From positions 1 through 42,030 of the forward strand of contig NZ_SPPD01000018.1 in assembly GCF_004570575.1 (NCBI RefSeq): a stretch of 42,030 nucleotides of DNA. The letters run 5' to 3'. The notes under the pieces were generated by a model, which was not told where the DNA came from, ran no database searches, and saw nothing but the letters and a program-made list of their open reading frames with translations. This stretch comes from Streptococcus cuniculi. Its GTDB lineage: Bacteria > Bacillota > Bacilli > Lactobacillales > Streptococcaceae. The position numbers were made by a program, and so were the translations under genes. Positions 35,005 through 42,030 of this stretch are shown here, piece after piece (position 1 is the first letter of the stretch; each line of letters starts with the position of its first letter).

Positions 35005-36984
35005 ATGAATAAAAAGAGATTGTTGATGTTGGCAGGAGTGAGCTTGCTAAGCGTTGGGGTGCTAGCTGGTTGCTCAGGTGGTTCTAGTTCTTCAGCTGGA
35101 AATGAAAGCGTATACGGATACGTTTACAGTGCTGACCCAGAAAGCTTGGACTATTTGACTACCTCCAAGGCTTCTACACTTGATATTGTGACAAACGGTG
35201 TAGACGGATTGCTTGAAAACGATCAGTACGGCAACCTTGTTCCATCTTTGGCTGAAGATTGGAAAGTCTCTAAAGATGGTTTGACTTATACCTACACGCT
35301 TCGCAAAGGTGTTAAGTGGTATACATCTGACGGCGAAGAGTATGCTGAGGTGAAAGCGCAAGATTTTGTGGCTGGATTGAAACATGCTGCCGATAAAAAA
35401 TCAGAATCACTTTACTTGATTCAAGACTCTATTAAAGGATTGGATGCGTATGTTAAGGGTGAATCAACAGACTTTGCAAGTGTTGGAATCAAAGCTGTTG
35501 ACGACTACACAGTTCAGTACACTCTAAACAGTCCAGAACCATATTGGAACTCTAAAACAACTAACGGAATTTTGTTCCCTGTAAACGAAGAATTTTTGAC
35601 ATCAAAAGGCGACAAATTTGCGCAGCCAACAGATCCAAGTTCTATCCTTTACAACGGTCCTTTCCTTTTGAAATCTCTCGTTTCAAAATCATCTGTTGAA
35701 TTTGCTAAAAATGAAAATTATTGGGATAAAGACAATGTTCACCTCGATAGCGTAAAATTGTCTTACTATGATGGACAGGACGTCGACTCACTAGCTCGTA
35801 ACTTCACTGAGGGAGCTTACTCTGTAGCTCGTCTCTTCCCTTCAAGTCCAAACTACGCTAAGGTTGCTGAAGACTTTAAAGATAATATCTTCGTGACACA
35901 ACCTGGTGTAGGAAGTGGTGCAATCGGTGTCAATATCGACCGTCAAACTTACGAACACACATCTAAAAAGACAGATGAAGAGAAAAATTCGACTAAGAAA
36001 GCTCTTCTTAATAAAGATTTCCGTCAAGCAGTAAACTTTGCTTTTGACCGCAAGGCCTATTCTTCTCAAGTGAATGGTGAAGATGGCGCAGAGTATGCGG
36101 TACGTAATCTCTTTGTTCCATCTGATTTTGTATCTGTAGGAGAAAAGACTTTCGGTGATGTAGTAGAAGAAAAAATAATTTCTTACGGCGATGAATGGAA
36201 AGATGTGAAATTAGCTGATTCTGTTAACGGTATCTACAATCCAGAAAAAGCCAAAGCAGAGTTTGAAAAAGCTAAAAAAGCATTGGAAGCTGAAGGAGTT
36301 ACTTTCCCTATTCATTTGGACACCCCAGTTGTAGAAACATCTAAGAACTATGTATCTCGGATGCAATCATTCAAACAATCTGTTGAAAGTGTCTTAGGTT
36401 CAGAAAATGTAGTGATTGATTTGCAAATGATGTCAGAAGACGATGCATACAACATTACCTACTATGCTGCGAACGCCAAAGCAGAGGATTGGGATATTTC
36501 AGGTTTGGTAGGATGGAATCCAGATTATAGCGATCCTTCAACTTACTTGGATATCTTGGAATCAACAAATCCTGACCAAACGAAGACCTACTTCGGTTTC
36601 GAAGGAGCTGATAACGCAAATGCCAAAGCAGTTGGCTTTGATACATATAACAAATTGACGGGCGACGCTAATAAAGAAGTTTCCGACATTGCAGCTCGCT
36701 ACGAAAAATATGCAGAAGCTCAAGCTTGGATGGCAGATAGTTCTCTCTTAATGCCAACAATGGCAAGCTCTGGAGCAGCTCCATTCCTATCAAGAGTTGA
36801 GCCATTCAGCGGTGCATCTGCGACAAGTGGTAACAAGAGTTCTTCCTCATACTACAAGTACCTCAAAGTTGGTAAAGATGTCGTTACCAAAAAACAATAC
36901 GAAGAAGCCCGCAAGAAATGGCTTGAAGAAAAAGCAGAGTCAAATGCTAAAGCACAAAAAGACCTTGAAAGTCACGTAGAATAA
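35005..36984 (+). CDS. oppA: Oligopeptide ABC transporter substrate-binding lipoprotein, second copy
   Basis: A tandem paralogue of the first OppA. The signal peptide MNKKRLLMLAGVSLLSVGVL ends in the lipobox LAGC (Cys 23). Family 5 motifs: VYSADPESLDYLTTSKAST, NLVPSLAEDWKVSKDGLTYT, LRKGVKWYTSDGEEYAEVKA and SPEPYWNSKTTNGILFPVNE. 659 residues, the length of pneumococcal AmiA. The two copies agree best in the frame of the protein and differ in the region around residues 240-350 that shapes the peptide pocket, so they may prefer different peptides. It has its own CodY box and promoter, and leads into oppBCDF through a partial terminator. Confidence 0.93.
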   Translation: MNKKRLLMLAGVSLLSVGVLAGCSGGSSSSAGNESVYGYVYSADPESLDYLTTSKASTLDIVTNGVDGLLENDQYGNLVPSLAEDWKVSKDGLTYTYTLRKGVKWYTSDGEEYAEVKAQDFVAGLKHAADKKSESLYLIQDSIKGLDAYVKGESTDFASVGIKAVDDYTVQYTLNSPEPYWNSKTTNGILFPVNEEFLTSKGDKFAQPTDPSSILYNGPFLLKSLVSKSSVEFAKNENYWDKDNVHLDSVKLSYYDGQDVDSLARNFTEGAYSVARLFPSSPNYAKVAEDFKDNIFVTQPGVGSGAIGVNIDRQTYEHTSKKTDEEKNSTKKALLNKDFRQAVNFAFDRKAYSSQVNGEDGAEYAVRNLFVPSDFVSVGEKTFGDVVEEKIISYGDEWKDVKLADSVNGIYNPEKAKAEFEKAKKALEAEGVTFPIHLDTPVVETSKNYVSRMQSFKQSVESVLGSENVVIDLQMMSEDDAYNITYYAANAKAEDWDISGLVGWNPDYSDPSTYLDILESTNPDQTKTYFGFEGADNANAKAVGFDTYNKLTGDANKEVSDIAARYEKYAEAQAWMADSSLLMPTMASSGAAPFLSRVEPFSGASATSGNKSSSSYYKYLKVGKDVVTKKQYEEARKKWLEEKAESNAKAQKDLESHVE

Positions 36985-36994
36985 AAAAACTCAC

Positions 36995-37025
36995 AAGAAC
37001 TTTCTCCTAATCCGAGAAGGTTCTT
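36995..37025 (+). terminator. Attenuator hairpin between oppA and oppB
   Basis: AAGAACTTTCTC (36995-37006) pairs with GAGAAGGTTCTT (37014-37025), 12 bp with one wobble, loop CTAATCC, followed by TTG. It lies in the 63-bp gap of an otherwise tight operon. Partial termination here would make binding protein in excess over permease. Confidence 0.65.
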
Positions 37026-37047
37026 TTGAAATTGAAGGAAATAATTT

Positions 37048-38544
37048 ATGAAAAAATATATATTCATGCGTATTTTGCGTTCGATCGTGTCAATCTTCTT
37101 AGTGACGGCACTAACCTATACCATTATTTATACCTTGGTACCTAGACGATTGATTTTTAAGCAAGATCCGAACTATAACAAGATAGCAACGACCGATGAT
37201 AAGCGCGATAATTATGAAAATACCATTTATGAACGAATGGGCTATATTGATTATTACGATACCAAGGAATTACAAGAAAAAGCTAGTAAAGAGTTCCCGT
37301 CTGTAACGGTTGAACCGACCGAAGATAATAAAAAAATGTACGAAGAGTATGTGAACAAATTAGGTCGTGGCTGGAAACTTGGTCAATTTACGGAAAGCAA
37401 GCAATTTTATGCGACGCGCGAAGTCCCACCTTTTGAACGTGTGTTAGATTTTTATGCAAACCTCATTCAGATCGATCACCCAAATGTGATACAGGATGAA
37501 ACGAACCCTGATTTACAACGGTACATTCGTGTTGAAAATGATCCAGCGATTGGCTGGTCAGTAGTTGGTTCAGGAACGAAGCATAAATATCTTCTGTACT
37601 TTAACAACCAATTCCCTTACATTCATCAGAATTTTGTAACACTTAATTTAGGAAATTCATATCCAACCTATTCTAATATCCCTGTCTTGCAAGTTATCAC
37701 GCAAGGTCAAGGGCAAACCAAGGCAGCGGAAGTACAATTTCCAACAGGGAAAAAGACCTCTTCTGTAAATATCTATTCCCGTACCTATAAATCACCAAGC
37801 CAGGCAGACTCTCGTGAAGTTGCAAACTATGGCAAGGATGACCCATATACTGCAACGGAAAACAATTATCAATACCCATCTATGATTGTCAGCTCTGCGA
37901 TTGCTGGGTTGATTGGGCTTGCGATTTCGTATGCTGTAGCCATTCCTTTGGGGTCTTACATGGCTCGCTTTAAAAATACTTGGTTTGATAGTATTTCAAC
38001 AGGCGTTTTGACTTTCTTGATGGCTCTTCCAACAATTGCTTTAGTGTATATTGTTCGGTTGATTGGCTCTCAAATGGGTTTACCTGACTCCTTCCCGATT
38101 TTAGGTGCAGGAAACTGGAAATCCTATGCCTTACCGTCAATTGTTTTAGGACTTTTATATATTCCGGGTCAGGCTATCTGGATTCGCCGTTATATGATTG
38201 ACTTGCAATCACAAGACTTCGTGCGTTTTGCAAGAGCAAAAGGACTTTCAGAGAAAGAAATTTCCAACAAGCATATCTTTAAAAATGCCATGGTTCCCTT
38301 GGTTAACGGTATTCCAGGAGCCATTATTGGGGTTATCGGGGGAGCTACCTTGACTGAAACAATCTTTGCATATCCAGGTATGGGTAAAATGCTCATTGAC
38401 TCTGTTAAGGCGGCCAATAACTCAATGGTAGTTGGTCTTGTCTTCATCTTTACATCAGTATCTATCTTTGCTTTGCTACTCGGTGACTTACTCATGGTAA
38501 TGATTGATCCACGTATTAAATTAACATCAAAAGGAGGTAAATAA
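37048..38544 (+). CDS. oppB: Oligopeptide ABC transporter permease OppB/AmiC
   Basis: This is a membrane subunit of the peptide importer. The 498 residues are the long streptococcal AmiC form. One N-terminal helix ([20 protein letters not shown]) is followed by an extracytoplasmic insertion of ~240 residues (about 35-275), then five more helices. The EAA loop that contacts the ATPases reads [19 protein letters not shown]. The family signature [15 protein letters not shown] comes near the end. It shares one base with oppC (TAATG). Confidence 0.95.
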   Translation: MKKYIFMRILRSIVSIFLVTALTYTIIYTLVPRRLIFKQDPNYNKIATTDDKRDNYENTIYERMGYIDYYDTKELQEKASKEFPSVTVEPTEDNKKMYEEYVNKLGRGWKLGQFTESKQFYATREVPPFERVLDFYANLIQIDHPNVIQDETNPDLQRYIRVENDPAIGWSVVGSGTKHKYLLYFNNQFPYIHQNFVTLNLGNSYPTYSNIPVLQVITQGQGQTKAAEVQFPTGKKTSSVNIYSRTYKSPSQADSREVANYGKDDPYTATENNYQYPSMIVSSAIAGLIGLAISYAVAIPLGSYMARFKNTWFDSISTGVLTFLMALPTIALVYIVRLIGSQMGLPDSFPILGAGNWKSYALPSIVLGLLYIPGQAIWIRRYMIDLQSQDFVRFARAKGLSEKEISNKHIFKNAMVPLVNGIPGAIIGVIGGATLTETIFAYPGMGKMLIDSVKAANNSMVVGLVFIFTSVSIFALLLGDLLMVMIDPRIKLTSKGGK

Positions 38545-39470
38545 TGGCTACGATTGATAAAACGAAATTTGAATTCGTTAAGCGCAATGATTTTGCCTCC
38601 GAAGCGATTGATGCGCCAGCCTATTCTTATTGGAAATCGGTTTTACGTCAATTTATGAAGAAAAAATCGACTATTCTGATGTTGGGAATTCTGGCGGCCA
38701 TCGTTGTGATTAGCTTTGTTTACCCGCTCTTCTCAGATTTTGATTACAACGACGTCAGCAAGGTGAATGATTTTAGCGCGCGTTATATCAAGCCAAATGC
38801 TGAGCATTGGTTTGGAACAGATAGTAACGGTAAATCTTTGTTTGATGGTGTCTGGTTTGGCGCTAGAAATTCAATCTTGATTTCGGTTATTGCGACCTTT
38901 ATCAATATGGTAATTGGGGTCATTGTTGGTGGAATCTGGGGTGTTTCCAAGTCTGTTGACCGAATCATGCTTGAAGTTTATAATGTTCTCTCAAACATTC
39001 CGTCACTCTTGATTATTATTGTCTTGACCTATTCTATCGGGGCAGGATTTTGGAATTTGATTTTCGCAATGACCGTGACTGGTTGGATTGGGATTGCCTA
39101 TTCTATTCGTGTGCAAATTTTGCGTTATCGAGACTTGGAGTATAACCTTGCAAGTCAGACCTTGGGGACTCCGACCACGAAAATCGTGACGAAAAATATC
39201 TTGCCACAGTTGATTTCGGTCATTGTGACCTATTCAACTCAGTTGTTACCAGGGTTCATTTCTACGGAAGCATTCCTATCCTTCTTTGGATTGGGATTGC
39301 CAGTTACGGTGCCTAGTTTAGGACGCTTGATTTCAGATTATTCACAAAATGTAACAACCAATGCATATTTGTTCTGGATTCCATTGACAACCTTGATTTT
39401 GGTTTCTCTCTCACTTTTCATTGTTGGTCAAAATTTAGCGGATGCTAGTGATCCACGTACACATAGATAG
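38544..39470 (+). CDS. oppC: Oligopeptide ABC transporter permease OppC/AmiD
   Basis: The second membrane subunit, 308 residues as in AmiD. It has an N-terminal cytoplasmic stretch and a first helix ([20 protein letters not shown]), an extracytoplasmic loop with the family's [20 protein letters not shown], five more helices, and an EAA loop ([20 protein letters not shown]). The C-terminus ends [14 protein letters not shown], the usual DPR tail. The ATG overlaps the last base of the oppB stop; GGAGG lies just upstream. Confidence 0.95.
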   Translation: MATIDKTKFEFVKRNDFASEAIDAPAYSYWKSVLRQFMKKKSTILMLGILAAIVVISFVYPLFSDFDYNDVSKVNDFSARYIKPNAEHWFGTDSNGKSLFDGVWFGARNSILISVIATFINMVIGVIVGGIWGVSKSVDRIMLEVYNVLSNIPSLLIIIVLTYSIGAGFWNLIFAMTVTGWIGIAYSIRVQILRYRDLEYNLASQTLGTPTTKIVTKNILPQLISVIVTYSTQLLPGFISTEAFLSFFGLGLPVTVPSLGRLISDYSQNVTTNAYLFWIPLTTLILVSLSLFIVGQNLADASDPRTHR

Positions 39471-39478
39471 GAGTAAAT

Positions 39479-40564
39479 ATGACAATTCAAAAAAATGTAA
39501 TATTGACTGCTCGCGATATTGTCGTGGAATTTGACGTTCGTGACAGAGTGTTAACCGCTATTCGTGGTGTCTCCCTTGAGTTGATTGAAGGGGAGGTCTT
39601 GGCCCTTGTAGGAGAGTCAGGATCTGGGAAGTCTGTATTGACAAAGACTTTTACAGGAATGCTTGAAGAAAATGGCCGTGTAGCAAGCGGAAGCATTGAC
39701 TACCGTGGCCAAGATTTAACAGCTTTAAAAGCGAACAAGGACTGGGCTGAAATCCGTGGTGGTAAAATTGCGACGATTTTCCAAGACCCAATGACAAGCT
39801 TGGATCCAATCAAAACTATCGGTAGCCAAATTGTCGAAGTCATTGTTAAGCACCAAGGGAAAAATCCAAAAGAAGCCAAGGAATTAGCTGTTGACTATAT
39901 GGAAAAAGTTGGGATTCCTGAGGCGAAGAAGCGTTTTAACGAGTATCCTTTCCAGTATTCAGGTGGAATGCGTCAACGGATTGTTATCGCGATTGCTCTT
40001 GCCTGTCGCCCAGATATCTTAATCTGTGATGAGCCGACAACAGCCCTTGATGTGACGATTCAAGCACAGATTATTGACTTGTTGAAATCCTTGCAGAAAG
40101 AATACCATTTTACAACCATCTTTATCACCCATGACCTTGGTGTAGTCGCAAGTATTGCAGATAAAGTTGCAGTGATGTATGCGGGTGAAGTAGTAGAGTA
40201 TGGAACGGTAGAAGAAATTTTCTACGATCCTCGTCATCCTTATACATGGAGCCTGCTCTCCAGCCTTCCGCAGTTGGCAGATGAAAAAGGAGAATTGTAT
40301 TCAATTCCTGGAACACCACCGTCGCTTTACACACCTGTAAAAGGTGATGCGTTTGCTCTTCGTTCTGATTATGCGATGCAGATTGATTTCGAAGAACATC
40401 CGCCTGTTTTCAAGGTATCAGATACACACTGGGCTAAGACATGGTTGCTCCATGAGGATGCTCCTAGAGTTTATAAGCCATCTGTGATTGAAGATTTGCA
40501 TGATAAGATTCGCTCAAAGGTTAGCTTTGCCAGCATAGATTTAGAGGAGGAAGGAAATGACTGA
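39479..40564 (+). CDS. oppD: Oligopeptide ABC transporter ATP-binding protein OppD/AmiE
   Basis: One of two ATPases that drive peptide uptake. Walker A is [14 protein letters not shown], the signature is [17 protein letters not shown], Walker B is [20 protein letters not shown] and the H-loop is [12 protein letters not shown]. The C-terminal oligopeptide/dipeptide domain begins [20 protein letters not shown]. Unusually for this domain in Gram-negative OppD, no Fe-S cysteine cluster is visible. 361 residues. It starts after AGGAG and overlaps oppF by 8 bp. Confidence 0.95.
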   Translation: MTIQKNVILTARDIVVEFDVRDRVLTAIRGVSLELIEGEVLALVGESGSGKSVLTKTFTGMLEENGRVASGSIDYRGQDLTALKANKDWAEIRGGKIATIFQDPMTSLDPIKTIGSQIVEVIVKHQGKNPKEAKELAVDYMEKVGIPEAKKRFNEYPFQYSGGMRQRIVIAIALACRPDILICDEPTTALDVTIQAQIIDLLKSLQKEYHFTTIFITHDLGVVASIADKVAVMYAGEVVEYGTVEEIFYDPRHPYTWSLLSSLPQLADEKGELYSIPGTPPSLYTPVKGDAFALRSDYAMQIDFEEHPPVFKVSDTHWAKTWLLHEDAPRVYKPSVIEDLHDKIRSKVSFASIDLEEEGND

Positions 40565-41480
40565 AAAATTAGTAGAAGTTAAAGATTTGGAAATTTCCTT
40601 CGGCGAAGGAAGTAAGAAGTTTGTAGCTGTAAAAAACGCAAATTTCTTCATCAATAAGGGAGAAACCTTCTCGCTTGTAGGAGAATCAGGTTCTGGTAAG
40701 ACAACGATTGGCCGTGCGATTATCGGCTTGAATGATACCAGTGGTGGTGACATCCTTTATGAGGGTAAAAAAATCAATGGTAAGAAATCAAAAGAAGAAT
40801 CCGCTGAATTGATTCGGAAAATCCAAATGATTTTCCAAGACCCAGCAGCGAGTTTGAACGAACGTGCGACGATTGACTACATCATCTCAGAAGGTCTCTA
40901 TAACTTTAAGCTCTTTAAAGATGAAGAAGAACGTCAGGCGAAAGTCAAGGAAATTATCACAGAAGTTGGGCTTTTGGCAGAGCACTTGACACGGTATCCG
41001 CACGAATTTTCAGGTGGACAGCGTCAACGGATTGGGATTGCCCGTGCCTTGGTCATGAAACCAGATTTTGTTATTGCGGATGAGCCTATTTCAGCCTTAG
41101 ACGTATCTGTCCGAGCTCAGGTTTTGAATCTTTTGAAAAAATTCCAAAGAGAACTTGGGTTAACCTATCTGTTTATCGCTCATGATTTATCTGTTGTTCG
41201 TTTCATTTCGGATCGTATTGCGGTTATTTACAAAGGGGTTATTGTCGAGGTTGCTGAAACAGAAGAGTTGTTTAACAATCCTATTCACCCGTATACCCAA
41301 TCACTTTTATCAGCAGTGCCGATTCCAGATCCACTTTTAGAACGACAAAAAGTGTTGAAAGTATACAATCCAGATCAGCACGATTACAGTGTTGACAAGC
41401 CGACGATGGTAGAGATTCGTCCAGGACATTTCGTATGGGCAAATCAAGCTGAGATTGCTCGCTACAAAAAGGAATTGTAA
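40557..41480 (+). CDS. oppF: Oligopeptide ABC transporter ATP-binding protein OppF/AmiF
   Basis: The second ATPase, which pairs with OppD. Walker A is [16 protein letters not shown], the signature is [17 protein letters not shown], Walker B is [20 protein letters not shown] and the H-loop is [14 protein letters not shown]. The C-terminal domain carries [19 protein letters not shown] and ends with PGHFVWANQ. 307 residues, as AmiF. GGAGGAAGG lies before the ATG, and the 5' end overlaps oppD by 8 bp. Last gene of the operon, followed by a strong terminator. Confidence 0.95.
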   Translation: MTEKLVEVKDLEISFGEGSKKFVAVKNANFFINKGETFSLVGESGSGKTTIGRAIIGLNDTSGGDILYEGKKINGKKSKEESAELIRKIQMIFQDPAASLNERATIDYIISEGLYNFKLFKDEEERQAKVKEIITEVGLLAEHLTRYPHEFSGGQRQRIGIARALVMKPDFVIADEPISALDVSVRAQVLNLLKKFQRELGLTYLFIAHDLSVVRFISDRIAVIYKGVIVEVAETEELFNNPIHPYTQSLLSAVPIPDPLLERQKVLKVYNPDQHDYSVDKPTMVEIRPGHFVWANQAEIARYKKEL

Positions 41481-41495
41481 AAACGGATATCACCT

Positions 41496-41538
41496 CATAT
41501 TTAGGGAGCGCAGATTGCCTAGCCTAAATATGGGTTTT
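41496..41538 (+). terminator. Terminator of the opp operon
   Basis: CATATTTAGG (41496-41505) pairs with CCTAAATATG (41523-41532), followed by GGTTTTTT. It ends oppBCDF transcription. Confidence 0.85.
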
Positions 41539-41571
41539 TTATTTGATGCTTTGTCCACTATAGTGGGTAAC

Positions 41572-41765
41572 TTATAACGAAACACGAGAGGAGACGAAAA
41601 TCGTCTTCTCTTTTTTGATGTTCAAAGCGAGGGAAATGCGTTTTGTAAAGCGGTCAAAGTTTCTGTAGCCAAAAGCATTTCGCTTGATGTCTTTAATGAA
41701 CTTGTTGGTAGCTTCAAGATCGGCGTTAGAATAAGGAAGTTCAATGGCATTGGTGATATGTTTTG
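41572..41765 (-). pseudogene. ISL3-family transposase C-terminal remnant
   Basis: Read leftward the frame gives ITNAIELPYSNADLEATNKF, IKDIKRNAFGYRNF, RFTKRISLALNI and KKEKTIFVSSRV, then a stop: the last ~62 residues of an ISL3 (IS1167-like) transposase. The catalytic part is missing and the frame breaks just upstream (near 41765). A short palindrome CCACTATAGTGG (41555-41566) lies beyond the stop and may belong to the IS end. Confidence 0.8.
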
Positions 41766-41886
41766 GTCAACTACAAGTCCCCCTAGTGAATGTATCAGGG
41801 ATGGTTAACTTCAACTTGAATTTTACGAAAGTAAAAAAGCAAAGTAAAAATTTTTAAATTTTTTTGCAAAAAACGAGAAAAAGTAG

Positions 41887-41915
41887 TTGACATGAAAAAG
41901 AAGAGGTGATATACT
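41887..41915 (+). promoter_or_regulatory. rRNA operon promoter
   Basis: -35 TTGACA (41887-41892) and -10 TATACT (41910-41915) with a 17-bp spacer. An AT-rich tract (AAATTTTTAAATTTTTTTGC, ~41847-41866) upstream could act as an UP element. The pattern is the standard streptococcal rrn promoter. Confidence 0.85.
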
Positions 41916-41920
41916 AATAT

Positions 41921-42030
41921 AGTTGTCGCTTGAGAGATCGGCATTACAAGACCTTTGAAAATTAAAGAAGACGAACCAAACGTGCAGGGTGGTTTATGGC
42001 AACATAAACCGTCAATGAACAAAAAAAGAT
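41921..42030 (+). other. 5' leader of an rRNA operon (16S gene beyond the window)
   Basis: The leader contains a boxA-like antitermination sequence (CCTTTGAAAATT, ~41952-41963), followed by AGACGAACCAAACGTGCAGG, which I recognise from streptococcal pre-16S leaders, and the hairpin GGTTTATG-GCAA-CATAAACC (41991-42010). The window stops before the mature 16S sequence. No rRNA gene is called. Confidence 0.75.

Noticed and set aside
42011..42030. 16S rRNA gene at the right edge
   Set aside because: The window ends in the leader; no mature 16S sequence is present.

Overview
The window looks like a low-GC Streptococcus chromosome. The ilv, mecA/rgpG, sufCDSUB and ami/opp loci, the CodY-type operators and the rRNA promoter and leader all fit that genus. 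I believe it is close to the S. suis group, but the species is inferred from gene style and not proven. One accessory region, about 1-7,900, sits beside an otherwise ordinary core chromosome.

Region 1 (1-7,345) is a run of truncated Rhs/WapA-type polymorphic-toxin tips, each followed by an immunity gene. In order they are: a colicin E5-like RNase tip plus immunity (partial at the left edge); an Rhs-core fragment ending in a barnase-like RNase plus a barstar-like inhibitor; a second E5-like tip plus a diverged immunity gene; a tip of unrecognised family plus immunity; and a fragment that may be a TelC-type LXG toxin C-terminus, followed by a TipC-family immunity gene. Four tips share an almost identical pre-toxin leader (TGKDPVTGDK...). 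Three copies of an approximately 141-bp element with long nested inverted repeats lie at the cassette junctions. Stems are largely conserved and loops vary. This array and its junction element are the most interesting content of the window. An Rhs remnant and an IS1182-type transposase remnant (7,350-7,862) close the region.

Region 2 (8,000-18,990) begins with a MIP18/DUF59 Fe-S assembly factor. Leftward genes follow: ilvD and an operon of GT2-GtrA glycosyltransferase, phosphodiester glycosidase and a small membrane protein. Rightward ilvBNCA, an SPFH-domain protein and a small conserved-looking protein come next. Perfect or near-perfect CodY boxes sit upstream of ilvB, ilvD and both oppA genes, which suggests one amino-acid-responsive regulon spread over the window.

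Region 3 (19,000-30,140) holds an amino-acid ABC transporter with a fused binding protein and permease, uppP, mecA-rgpG and the complete sufCDSUB operon. The 19.1-19.56 kb and 30.14-30.73 kb gaps contain tandem intergenic repeats and MITE-like inverted-repeat elements.

Region 4 (30,700-42,030) has a leftward pair made of a D-Ala-D-Ala carboxypeptidase-like protein, whose catalytic motifs look destroyed, and a membrane protein. The ami/opp oligopeptide permease follows, with two tandem oppA lipoproteins and then oppBCDF. An ISL3-type transposase remnant comes next. The window ends in the promoter and leader of an rRNA operon whose 16S gene lies just outside.
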